Shown: piece after piece, positions 16,431-23,572 of the stretch
Numbering within the stretch: position 1 is the first letter of the stretch
Layout of the letters: every line of letters starts with the position of its first letter
Assembly (NCBI GenBank): GCA_035705985.1
Contig: DASSVP010000035.1
Span: 1 to 29,158, forward strand
Origin: JACVRW01 sp035705985
GTDB lineage: Bacteria; Actinomycetota; Thermoleophilia; Solirubrobacterales; Thermoleophilaceae
Length of the DNA: 29,158 bases
Direction: 5' to 3'
The notes under the pieces: model-generated
The model's input: only the letters and a program-made list of their open reading frames with translations
Told to the model about the DNA's origin: nothing
Database searches by the model: none
Position numbers and translations under genes: made by a program

Positions 16431-16895
16431 TTGCCCCGCTTCGTGATCCAGCAGCACCACGCCACCAGCAGGCACTTCGACTTCAGGCTCGAGGTGGCCG
16501 GCAGCTTGCGCTCGTGGGCGGTGCCGAAGGGACCGTCGCTCGACCCGCGCGACAAGCGGCTCGCCATGGAGGTGGACGACCACGCGCTCTCGTGGGGTGA
16601 CTTCGAGGGCGTGATCCCCGCCGGGCAGTACGGCGCCGGCCCGGTGATCGTCTGGGACCGCGGGACCTACGAGAACCTGCGCGAGGAGCCGATGGAGGAC
16701 GCGCTCGCCGCCGGCCACGCCTCGTTCCGGCTCGACGGCGAGAAGCTCCAGGGCGGCTGGACGCTGCGGCACATCGAGGGGCGGCGCTGGCTGCTCGTCA
16801 AGCGCCGCGACGGGCAGGCCGGCTCCGGCGACCCGGTGGCCGAGCGGCCGGAGTCGGTGGTCAGCGGGCGCACGATCGAGGAGCTCGGCCGGTGA
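16431..16895 (+). CDS. Stand-alone LigD 3'-phosphoesterase (PE) domain protein
   Basis: The 154-residue product begins at a TTG one base after the CDF stop. It is the whole PE module of LigD and nothing else. His9, His15, Asp17 and Arg19 in QQHHATSRHFDFRLEV and His51 in DDHALSW match the metal and phosphate-binding residues of the family in both identity and spacing. SWAVPKGPSLDPRDKRLA and GVIPAGQYGAGPVIVWDRGT are characteristic. It should trim 3'-phosphates or 3'-ribonucleosides from broken DNA ends during non-homologous end joining. Its TGA overlaps the next GTG (GTGA), implying translational coupling to the ligase. Confidence 0.93.
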   Translation: MPRFVIQQHHATSRHFDFRLEVAGSLRSWAVPKGPSLDPRDKRLAMEVDDHALSWGDFEGVIPAGQYGAGPVIVWDRGTYENLREEPMEDALAAGHASFRLDGEKLQGGWTLRHIEGRRWLLVKRRDGQAGSGDPVAERPESVVSGRTIEELGR

Positions 16896-17803
16896 TCGAG
16901 CCGATGAAGGCGGTCCTGTCCGACGAGCCGTTCTCCGACCCCGGCTGGATCTTCGAGCGCAAGCTCGACGGGATCCGCTGCCTCGCGATCCGGGACGGCG
17001 GCGGCGTGCGGCTGATGTCGCGGACCGCGCGCCTCATGAACGACCAGTTCCCGGAGCTCGTGGAGGCGCTCGAGCGGCAGAGCTCGGAGGACTTCATCGC
17101 CGACGGCGAGATCGTCGCCTTCGAGAACGGGATCACGAGCTTCGCCAAGCTCCAGCAGCGAGCGCGGCGGCACATCGCCGTCTACCTGTACGTCTTCGAC
17201 CTCCCCCGCCACGACGGCGAGGACCTCCGCACGCTGCCGCTCCGCGAGCGCAAGGCGCGGCTCCGCAAGGCGCTCGACTTCGGCGGGCCCGTCCGGCTCA
17301 ACCCGCACCGGAACGGCGAACACGGCGAGGAGCTGTACCGGGAGGCCTGCCGGAAGGGGCTCGAGGGCGTGATCGCGAAGCGCGCGGACAGCCCCTACCG
17401 CGGCACGCGCTCGCGCGACTGGCTCAAGCTGAAGTGCCACCTGGAGCAGGAGCTCGTGATCGGGGGCTTCACAGCGCCCAGGGGCTCGCGCACCGAATTC
17501 GGCGCGCTGCTCGTGGGCTACTACGACGACGGCGTGCTGCGCTACGCGGGCAGGGTCGGCACCGGCTTCGACCAGTCGACGCTCCGCGAGCTCGGCGCGC
17601 GGCTGCGCGAGCTCGAGCAGGACGAGTCGCCGTTCGAGCGGTTCAAGCCGATCCCGCCAGGCACGCGCTGGGCGCGCCCCGAGCTCGTGGCGCAGCTCGG
17701 CTTCGCCGAGTGGACGCGCGACGGCCGCCTCCGTCACCCTCGCTACATCGGATTGCGGGACGACAAGCCGGCGAGCGAGGTCGTGCGCGAGGTGCCGTCG
17801 TGA
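16892..17803 (+). CDS. ATP-dependent DNA ligase (LigD ligase module)
   Basis: The 303-residue product has the nucleotidyltransferase active site ERKLDGIRC with the adenylated Lys24, then a GEIVAF motif, GLEGVIAKR and WLKLKC, ending in an OB-fold with GGFTAP and GRVGTGFD. It is the length of the LIG module of LigD without POL or PE attached. It should seal double-strand breaks, normally with Ku. No Ku gene lies in this window. GTG 16892 overlaps the PE gene's stop and its own TGA overlaps the polymerase gene's GTG, so the three modules are coupled. Confidence 0.95.
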   Translation: MIEPMKAVLSDEPFSDPGWIFERKLDGIRCLAIRDGGGVRLMSRTARLMNDQFPELVEALERQSSEDFIADGEIVAFENGITSFAKLQQRARRHIAVYLYVFDLPRHDGEDLRTLPLRERKARLRKALDFGGPVRLNPHRNGEHGEELYREACRKGLEGVIAKRADSPYRGTRSRDWLKLKCHLEQELVIGGFTAPRGSRTEFGALLVGYYDDGVLRYAGRVGTGFDQSTLRELGARLRELEQDESPFERFKPIPPGTRWARPELVAQLGFAEWTRDGRLRHPRYIGLRDDKPASEVVREVPS

Positions 17804-18690
17804 GAGACGTGCAGATCACGCACCCCGACAAGCTGCTCTTCCGGGACGACGGCATCACGAAGGGCGACCTCGCCTCGTACTACGAGCGAGTGGCGGAGTG
17901 GATGCTGCCGCACGTCCGCGGGCGCCCGGTGAGCATGCAGCGCTTCCCCGACGGCATCGAGGGCAAGGGCTTCTTTCACAAGGACATCCCGGACTACTTC
18001 CCGGCCTGGATTCGCCGCGTGGAGGTGCCCAAGTCGGGCGGGACCGTGACTCACGTGGTCACCCGCGACGTGGACACGCTCGTCTACCTCGTCGGCCAGA
18101 ACACGATCACGCCACACGTGTGGCTTTCGCGCGCCGACCGGCCGTGGCAGCCGGACCGGATGGTCATCGACCTCGATCCGCCGCCGGGCGGCGACTTCGC
18201 AACCGTCCGGCGCGCCGCGCTCCACGCCGGCGAGCTCCTCAGCGAGCTGGGCTTCACCCCGTTCGCGCAGGTGACCGGCTCGAAGGGCATTCACGTGTGG
18301 ACGCCGCTTCGCCGGCGCGCGCGACACGACGAGGTGCGCGCGTTCGCGGGGCAGGTCGGCGCTGTGCTCGCCGCGCGCCACCCGGACCAGCTCACCACGG
18401 AATGGCGGAAGGAGAAGCGCGACGGCCGCATCCTCGTGGACACGGCGCGCAACACCTACGCGCAGACCGCGATCCCGCCGTATGCCGTCCGGCCGCGTCC
18501 CGGCGCGCCCGTGGCCACGCCGATTGCCTGGGACGAGCTGTCCGACTCGAGGCTGCGGCCCGACCGCTGGAACGTGGGGAACGTGCTGCGCCGGCTCGGC
18601 GCCAAGGGCGACCCGTGGGCGGACATCGCCTCCTACGCACGCGGCATCTCGCGCGCGCGGGGGCGCATCGAGCGGCTGCGGGCCGACTAG
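17800..18690 (+). CDS. LigD polymerase (POL/PrimPol) domain protein
   Basis: The 296-residue product is the stand-alone primase-polymerase module of LigD. Landmarks are ITHPDKLLF at the N-terminus, MQRFPDGIEGKGFFHKD, the catalytic Asp124/Asp126 in IDLDPPPG, and TGSKGIHVWTPL. It should add or fill ribonucleotides and deoxyribonucleotides at DNA ends before ligation. GTG 17800 overlaps the ligase stop as GTGA. Its TAG shares a CTAG with the stop of the convergent phosphoesterase gene. The frame is open further left, but that part is a shadow of the ligase gene. Confidence 0.95.
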   Translation: MRDVQITHPDKLLFRDDGITKGDLASYYERVAEWMLPHVRGRPVSMQRFPDGIEGKGFFHKDIPDYFPAWIRRVEVPKSGGTVTHVVTRDVDTLVYLVGQNTITPHVWLSRADRPWQPDRMVIDLDPPPGGDFATVRRAALHAGELLSELGFTPFAQVTGSKGIHVWTPLRRRARHDEVRAFAGQVGAVLAARHPDQLTTEWRKEKRDGRILVDTARNTYAQTAIPPYAVRPRPGAPVATPIAWDELSDSRLRPDRWNVGNVLRRLGAKGDPWADIASYARGISRARGRIERLRAD

Positions 18691-19481
18691 TGGATCGCGG
18701 TCGTGGCCTGCGCGGAGCCGCTCAGCTCGAAGAGCCAGAAGTCCTGGCCCATCACCGGGACCGACACGTTGTAGACCGGCACACCGTCGAGGTCGCCCTC
18801 GAGACGGCCGCCGTGCGCGTGCCCGTGTAGCACGAGGTCGGGGCGGTGCTCCAGAACCGGCGCGGCCAGCCGGTCGCTGCCGAGGAACGTCCAGATCTCG
18901 CGTGGCTCGCCCTCGAGCGTGTCGGCGATCGGCGCGTAGTGAAGCAGCGCGATGCGAAACGGGCACAGCGCGATCTCGCCCAGGCCCTTCGACAGCGCCT
19001 CGACCTCGGCGGTGGTCTCCGCGTAGATCCCCCGCAGCGAGGGCTCGCCGAAGTCGGGCAGCCCGAGCCCCTTGAAGCCGCCGACGAAGCCCCTCGTGCC
19101 CGCCACGCCGATCTGGCAGCCCGGGCCGCCGACGGTGGTGTGCGAGCGCTCGAGCACCTCGATCCCGGCGTTCCGGAGTACCTCGACAAGCTCGCCGGCG
19201 CGGTTCGCGTGGAGGTCGTGATTCCCCAGCACGGCGACCACCGGCGTCTCCATCCCGCGGCACGCCTCGGCGAGGATCGCTGCTTGCTCAGGCTCGCCGT
19301 GCGTGGTGAGGTCCCCGGCGAGCAGCACGACGTCGGCCTCTCCGTCGATCGCGTCGAACCCGGTGAGGATCGCGTCGCGGTTCTCCGGGGCGCAGTGCAC
19401 GTCACCCGCGGCGGCCACGCGCACGCGCGCGTCGCCGCGCAGGTTCGCGGCCAGAACGGTCGTCGGGGCCTTCACGTCCAC
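18687..19481 (-). CDS. Metallophosphoesterase (calcineurin-like)
   Basis: The 264-residue product starts at a GTG and has the ordered metal-binding motifs of calcineurin-like phosphoesterases: GDVH (Asp27, His29), GDLTTHG (Asp57), GNHD (Asn87-Asp89), LLHYAPI and GHAHGG near the end. It should hydrolyse a phosphomonoester or diester with a two-metal centre. The substrate, possibly a nucleotide or cyclic nucleotide, cannot be told. It converges on the LigD polymerase gene and is divergent, by 36 nt, from the nucleotidyltransferase at 19518. Confidence 0.92.
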   Translation of the reverse strand: MDVKAPTTVLAANLRGDARVRVAAAGDVHCAPENRDAILTGFDAIDGEADVVLLAGDLTTHGEPEQAAILAEACRGMETPVVAVLGNHDLHANRAGELVEVLRNAGIEVLERSHTTVGGPGCQIGVAGTRGFVGGFKGLGLPDFGEPSLRGIYAETTAEVEALSKGLGEIALCPFRIALLHYAPIADTLEGEPREIWTFLGSDRLAAPVLEHRPDLVLHGHAHGGRLEGDLDGVPVYNVSVPVMGQDFWLFELSGSAQATTAIH

Positions 19482-19517
19482 TGCTTACCCCTGGCGCCAG
19501 ACGGGTACACGAAGCGG

Positions 19518-20141
19518 GTGTCGTCGCCCGACGTCGAACACCCGCGACCCGCGATCGAGGCCTCGCTGAAGAAGGCCGTTGCCGCGCTGCGCGAGGCCGA
19601 CGTGCCGTTCCTGCTCGCCGGCAGCCTCGCCGTGTGGGCGCGCGGGGGTCCCGAGGTGCGCCACGACCTCGACTTCGTCATCAAGCCGGAGGATGCCGAC
19701 CGCGCGCTCGCGGTGCTGGAAGGGGCCGGGATGGAGCCCGAGAAGCCGCCGGAGGAATGGCTGCACAAGGCCTGGGACGGCGACGTGCTCATCGACCTCA
19801 TCTTCGCGCCCCGCGGCCTCGAGGTCACCGACGAGGTGATCGACCGCGGCGAGCTGCTCCACGTGGTGGGCATCACGATCCCGGTCATGGCGATCGAGGA
19901 CGTGCTCGCCACGAAGCTGATGGCGCTGCACGAGCACGACCTCGATTACACGTCCGTGCTGCGGATCGGCCGCGCCGTGCGCGAGCAGATCGACTGGCAC
20001 TCGCTGAGGACGCGGACGCGCAGCTCGCCCTACGCCACGGCGTTCTTCGTGCTCTGCGAGGAGCTCGGCATCGTGCCGATGGACGCGCACCCGATGCGCG
20101 GCGCGGAGGTTCGCGTGCTCACGCCCCGGGGAGAGGGCTGA
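19518..20141 (+). CDS. Nucleotidyltransferase-fold protein
   Basis: The 207-residue product starts at a GTG. Its N-terminus holds the minimal nucleotidyltransferase signature: LLAGSLAVWARGG (Gly35-Ser36) followed by HDLDFVI with the paired Asp50/Asp52, and a later DVLIDLIF giving the third acidic residue. The rest is helical, including VMAIEDVLATKLMAL, as in AbiEii/MNT-type and DUF1814-like proteins. Such enzymes transfer a nucleotide to protein, RNA or small molecule targets, and some act as toxins. No antitoxin-like partner is adjacent: the next gene, 4 nt downstream, is a sigma factor. The true target is unknown. Confidence 0.8.
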   Translation: MSSPDVEHPRPAIEASLKKAVAALREADVPFLLAGSLAVWARGGPEVRHDLDFVIKPEDADRALAVLEGAGMEPEKPPEEWLHKAWDGDVLIDLIFAPRGLEVTDEVIDRGELLHVVGITIPVMAIEDVLATKLMALHEHDLDYTSVLRIGRAVREQIDWHSLRTRTRSSPYATAFFVLCEELGIVPMDAHPMRGAEVRVLTPRGEG

Positions 20142-20145
20142 CGCA

Positions 20146-21180
20146 ATGAGCACGTCCCCGATAGACGCACTCGTCGAGCGCGGCGAGGAGAAGGGCTGCG
20201 TCAACCTCTCCGAGCTGTCGGAGCTCACGCCGGAGCTCTCGGACGAGGAGGCCCAGACGCTCGCCGACCGGCTCGAGGCGCGCGGCATCGACGTGAGCGA
20301 CGACTGCGGGCGCGAGTCCGAGCCGGGGCCGAGCTACGCGATCGACGACCTTGCCGTGATGACCGGCGACACGCTGCAGCTCTTCCTCCGCGACATCCGC
20401 CGCCATCCCCTGCTCACCGCGGAGGAGGAGATCGAGCTGGCGAAGCGGATCGAGCGCGGCGACCTCGAGGCGAAGGAGCGCATGGTGAACTCCAACCTGC
20501 GCCTCGTCGTGTCGCTCGCGAGGAAGTACCAGGGCCACGAGCTCTCGCTGCTCGACCTGATCCAGGAGGGCATCCTCGGCCTGATCCGCGCGGCAGAGAA
20601 GTTCGACTGGCGCAAGGGCTACAAGTTCTCCACCTACGCGACCTTCTGGATCCGCCAGGCGATCCAGCGCGGCCTCGCCAACCAGGGCAGGACGATCCGG
20701 TTGCCGGTGCACATCGGGCAGCGCGAGCGCAAGATCTCGCGCGCGGAGCGCGAGCTGGCGGTGGAGCTCGAGCGGACGCCCACCGACGAGGAGATCGCGA
20801 AGCGCGCCGACATCTCGCTCAAGGAGCTCGAGGAGACGCGCGAGTACAGCCGCATCGTCACGAGCCTCGAGCGGCCGGTGGGCGAGGAGGGCGACACGGA
20901 GCTGGGCGACCTGCTGCCGAGCGACGCGCCCGAGCCCGTCGAGGAGGTCGAGATCGGCCTGCGCCAGGAGGCGGTGCATCGCGCGCTCGAGAACCTCTCG
21001 GAACAGGAGCAGGCGGTGATCCGCCTGCGCTACGGCATCAACGGCGACTCGCCTACGCCGCTGCGCGAGGCCGGCAAGCGCCTCGGGCTGTCGCCGGAGC
21101 GCGTGCGCCGAATCGAGCACAAGGCGCTCGAGCGGCTCGCCTGCACCCGCGAGGTCGCCGCGCTGGCCGAAGCGGCGTGA
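20146..21180 (+). CDS. Sigma-70 family RNA polymerase sigma factor (group 1/2, RpoD-like)
   Basis: The 344-residue product has a shortened region 1.1 (VERGEEKGCVNLSELSEL at about 10-27) and region 1.2 (TLQLFLRDIRRHPLLTAEEE). Region 2 has NLRLVVSLARKYQGHELSLLDLIQEG and the -10-recognition helix FSTYATFWIRQAI. Region 3 (RLPVHIGQRERKI) and region 4 with the -35 helix TPLREAGKRLGLSPERVRRI follow. It lacks the long acidic N-terminus common in primary sigma factors, so a group 2 or SigA-like alternative factor is likely, though housekeeping status cannot be excluded. A GGAGAGGG just upstream supports ATG 20146. It directly precedes a membrane-protein cluster. Confidence 0.93.
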   Translation: MSTSPIDALVERGEEKGCVNLSELSELTPELSDEEAQTLADRLEARGIDVSDDCGRESEPGPSYAIDDLAVMTGDTLQLFLRDIRRHPLLTAEEEIELAKRIERGDLEAKERMVNSNLRLVVSLARKYQGHELSLLDLIQEGILGLIRAAEKFDWRKGYKFSTYATFWIRQAIQRGLANQGRTIRLPVHIGQRERKISRAERELAVELERTPTDEEIAKRADISLKELEETREYSRIVTSLERPVGEEGDTELGDLLPSDAPEPVEEVEIGLRQEAVHRALENLSEQEQAVIRLRYGINGDSPTPLREAGKRLGLSPERVRRIEHKALERLACTREVAALAEAA

Positions 21181-21182
21181 GC

Positions 21183-21196
21183 GAGTGCATGCACTC
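21183..21196. repeat. 14-bp perfect palindrome after the sigma-factor gene
   Basis: GAGTGCATGCACTC is a perfect palindrome, starting 3 nt after the sigma stop. With a second inverted repeat CCAGGC-N9-GCCTGG (21199-21219), it fills the 40-bp gap before the holin-like gene. It may be a dimeric-regulator operator; as RNA it gives only a 5-bp stem and has no T-run. Confidence 0.6.
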
Positions 21197-21220
21197 CACC
21201 AGGCTGGGTAATCGCCTGGC

Positions 21221-21640
21221 ATGGAGACTTCCACTCAATTTCGGCGCGAGCACGACGGCGAGAAGCCGCTCGGCGAGCTCGTCCAGGATCTCTCGCGTCA
21301 GACATCGACGCTGATCCGCCAGGAGATGCGACTCGCGCAGGCCGAGCTCACGGAGAAGGGCAGGCACGCGGGCAAGGGCGCCGGGATGTTCGGCGGGGCC
21401 GGCGCGGTCGCTCTGTACGGAGTGGGAGCACTGGTGGCGGCCGCCATCCTCGGGCTGGCGACTGTGCTCGAGCCCTGGATCGCCGCCGCCGCGGTCGGCG
21501 TCGCGCTGCTGCTCATCGGGGGCGTGCTCGCGCTGACCGGCAAGAAGGAGCTCGACGAGGCGGGCCCGCCGAAGCCCGAGCTTGCGCTCGAGAGCGTGCA
21601 GCGGGACGTGGAGACCGTGAAGGCGAGGGCGAGGTCATGA
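21221..21640 (+). CDS. Putative actinobacterial Holin-X (phage holin family) membrane protein
   Basis: The 139-residue product matches the layout of the Holin-X/DUF1469 family. A charged amphipathic N-terminus (PLGELVQDLSRQTSTLIRQE) is followed by EMRLAQAELTEKGRHAGKGAG, then two close membrane helices (about 62-82 and 87-105) and a short cytosolic tail. Despite the family name, members are common chromosomal proteins of unknown function and do not imply a prophage. GGGTAA at 21206-21211 lies 9 nt upstream and resembles a stress-sigma -10. Its stop overlaps the DUF3618 start as ATGA. Confidence 0.88.
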   Translation: METSTQFRREHDGEKPLGELVQDLSRQTSTLIRQEMRLAQAELTEKGRHAGKGAGMFGGAGAVALYGVGALVAAAILGLATVLEPWIAAAAVGVALLLIGGVLALTGKKELDEAGPPKPELALESVQRDVETVKARARS

Positions 21641-21870
21641 GCGAGACGCAGCAGACCCCGGAGGAGCTCCGCCGCGAGATCGAGCGGACCCGGCGCGAGC
21701 TCGGCGACACCGTCGACGCGCTGTCGCAGAAGGCCGACGTCAAGCAGCAGGCGCGCCAGAAGAAGGAAGAGGTACAGGAGCGTGTCAAGTCGAACCCGAC
21801 CCCGCTGGTCGCCGCGGCCGGCGGACTCGTCGCCCTGCTGATCCTGCGCCGGCTGCTGAAGAGGCGCTGA
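21637..21870 (+). CDS. DUF3618 domain membrane protein
   Basis: The 77-residue product opens with the family hallmark TPEELRREIERTRRELGDTV followed by DALSQKADVKQQARQ, then a basic linker and a single C-terminal helix (PLVAAAGGLVALLILRRLL) ending in RR. DUF3618 proteins are regularly found next to Holin-X genes in actinobacteria and related bacteria; their role is unknown. The ATG overlaps the previous stop by four bases, and the next gene begins 1 nt after its TGA. Confidence 0.92.
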   Translation: MSETQQTPEELRREIERTRRELGDTVDALSQKADVKQQARQKKEEVQERVKSNPTPLVAAAGGLVALLILRRLLKRR

Positions 21871-21871
21871 G

Positions 21872-22819
21872 GTGGCCGGCGAGCCCGATCAGCCCACCGA
21901 GCTCGGCGGCCGCGGCTGGTGGCACGCGCTCAAGCGGAGCGCCAAGGAGTTCAAGGAGGACAACCTCACCGACTGGGCGGCCGCGCTCACGTATTACGGC
22001 GTGCTCGCGATCTTCCCGGCGCTGATCGTGCTCGTGTCGATCCTCGGCTTGATCGGCGAGTCCGCCACCCAGCCGCTGATCGACAACCTCGGCGCGGTCG
22101 CGCCAGGCCCGGCGAAGGAGATCTTCACGAGCGCGTTCGAGAACCTCCAGGGCGATCGCGGCGCCGCCGGTGTGCTGTTCATCGTCGGCATCCTCGCTGC
22201 CCTTTGGTCCGCCTCGAGCTACGTGGCGGCGTTCATGCGGGCCTCGAACGCGATCTACGACATGCCCGAGGGCCGCCCGATCTGGAAGACGCTGCCCGTG
22301 CGCGTCGGGCTCACGCTGATCCTGCTCGTGCTCCTCGCGCTCTCCACGATCGCCGTGGTGCTCACCGGCGGGCTCGCCGAGAAGGTCGGCGACCTGGTCG
22401 GCCTGGGCGATACGGCCGTGACCGTCTGGGGCATTGCGAAGTGGCCGGTGCTGCTGCTGGTCGTGAGCTTCATGTTCGCGCTGCTCTACTGGGCCGCCCC
22501 GAACGTCAAGCAGCCGGGGTTCCGCTGGGTCTCGCCCGGCGGCGTGATCGCCGTGCTCGGCTGGATCATCGCGTCGGCGGCCTTCGCCTTCTACGTCGGG
22601 AACTTCGGCTCGTACAACAAGACCTACGGCGCCCTCGGCGGCGTGGTCGTGTTCCTCGTCTGGCTCTGGATCTCCAACATCGTGATCCTGCTCGGGGCCG
22701 AGTTCAACGCCGAGCTCGAGCGCGAGCGCGCGATCGAGCGGGGCATGCGCCCGGAGGACAAGGAGCCCTTCGCCGAGCCGCGCGACACGCGCAAGATGGA
22801 CGAGCAGACGGCCTCGTGA
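21872..22819 (+). CDS. YihY/virulence factor BrkB family membrane protein
   Basis: The 315-residue product begins at a GTG. It has the family signature NLTDWAAALTYYGVLAIFPALIVLVSI at the first helix, then five more spans, YWAAPNVKQPGFRWVSPGG and SYNKTYGALGGVVVFLVWLW near the end. The charged tail is cytosolic. The family has been called RNase BN in error and is best treated as a polytopic membrane protein, possibly a transporter or flippase. It is tightly coupled to DUF3618 upstream and DUF1360 downstream (GTGA overlap). Confidence 0.93.
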   Translation: MAGEPDQPTELGGRGWWHALKRSAKEFKEDNLTDWAAALTYYGVLAIFPALIVLVSILGLIGESATQPLIDNLGAVAPGPAKEIFTSAFENLQGDRGAAGVLFIVGILAALWSASSYVAAFMRASNAIYDMPEGRPIWKTLPVRVGLTLILLVLLALSTIAVVLTGGLAEKVGDLVGLGDTAVTVWGIAKWPVLLLVVSFMFALLYWAAPNVKQPGFRWVSPGGVIAVLGWIIASAAFAFYVGNFGSYNKTYGALGGVVVFLVWLWISNIVILLGAEFNAELERERAIERGMRPEDKEPFAEPRDTRKMDEQTAS

Positions 22820-23346
22820 ACGCAACCTACGCCGGGTACGCGCCGCCGCGCGAGCGGCCGCCCTTCGCCGCCTACGCCACCTTTGCGACGGTCTTCCACA
22901 CCGCGATGGCGGGCGCGGTCGCCGCGGCCAGGCGGTCCGGGCGGGACCTGCCCGAGCGGGTCGACGCCGGCGACATCGTCCTCATCGGGACCGCGAGCTA
23001 CAAGCTGAGCCGGCTGATCTCGAAGAAGAAGGTCACCTCCTTCGTCCGCGCGCCGTTCACGGAGCTGGAGGGCAAGGGCGGCCCTGCGGAGCTCGAGGAG
23101 AAGCCGCGCGGCAGCGGGCTCCGACGCGCGGTAGGCGAGCTCCTCGTGTGCCCCTACTGTCTCGGCCTATGGGCGTCCGGCGGCTTCCACGCGGGGTTGC
23201 TCTTCGCTCCGCGCGCCACGCGTTTCAGCGCGTCGGTGCTCTCCGCGATGGCGATCTCGGATTTCCTCCAGATCGCGTATCGGGCGGCCGAGGAGCGCGG
23301 TCTGCCGACAGGCGAGCCGGGAGCGCGGACCGGAACAGACGGCTGA
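22816..23346 (+). CDS. DUF1360 domain membrane-associated protein
   Basis: The 176-residue product starts at GTG 22816, overlapping the BrkB stop. Key features match DUF1360: GDIVLIGTASYKLSRLISKKKVTSFVRAPF, then ELLVCPYCLGLWASG with a CPYC pair, and two to three hydrophobic segments. No biochemical role is known. It ends the cluster and overlaps by 122 bp the 3' end of the small zinc-ribbon gene on the other strand. Confidence 0.88.
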   Translation: MNATYAGYAPPRERPPFAAYATFATVFHTAMAGAVAAARRSGRDLPERVDAGDIVLIGTASYKLSRLISKKKVTSFVRAPFTELEGKGGPAELEEKPRGSGLRRAVGELLVCPYCLGLWASGGFHAGLLFAPRATRFSASVLSAMAISDFLQIAYRAAEERGLPTGEPGARTGTDG

Positions 23347-23449
23347 CCTTGCCGAGCTTCGCGCGGCAGCGAGGGCACTCCTCGCTCGAGAGGCCGGGCG
23401 CCGGGCTGAACACGGTCAACCGGCAGCTCGGGCAGTTCAGGTACGCCAT
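23225..23449 (-). CDS. Small zinc-ribbon protein
   Basis: The product has 74 residues at most. The first 30 residues are a convincing zinc ribbon: Cys6 and Cys9 in NCPSC and Cys25 and Cys28 in ECPRC, 15 residues apart. Beyond about residue 40 the sequence is Arg/Pro-rich and antisense to the DUF1360 gene, so it may be non-conserved tail or the result of a lost stop. The ATG is SD-less but has TAAATT 9 nt upstream and TTGACC a further 17 nt upstream, which strongly supports expression. No enzymatic role is expected; it could act as a nucleic-acid or protein adaptor. Confidence 0.65.
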   Translation of the reverse strand: MAYLNCPSCRLTVFSPAPGLSSEECPRCRAKLGKVSRLFRSALPARLSADRAPRPPDTRSGGNPRSPSRRAPTR

Positions 23450-23458
23450 GGACCGCGC

Positions 23459-23487
23459 AATTTAGCCCCCTTCGAGGGTCAGGTCAA
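23459..23487 (-). promoter_or_regulatory. Sigma-70-type promoter of the zinc-ribbon gene
   Basis: On the minus strand TTGACC (23482-23487) is followed by exactly 17 nt and TAAATT (23459-23464), then 9 nt to ATG 23449. This is the best -35/-10 pair in the window and implies a leader of only a few bases. Confidence 0.7.
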
Positions 23488-23572
23488 CATATGGGTGAAA
23501 TGCACAACCTTCGTCAACCGGCGGCCGCGACCAGAGCGTCCCGGTTCCGGCGATCCCGTTCGAGGACGTGGG

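Noticed and set aside
21221..21640. Prophage remnant suggested by the holin-family name
   Set aside because: Actinobacterial Holin-X proteins are common chromosomal genes; no integrase, capsid, tail or lysin gene is nearby.
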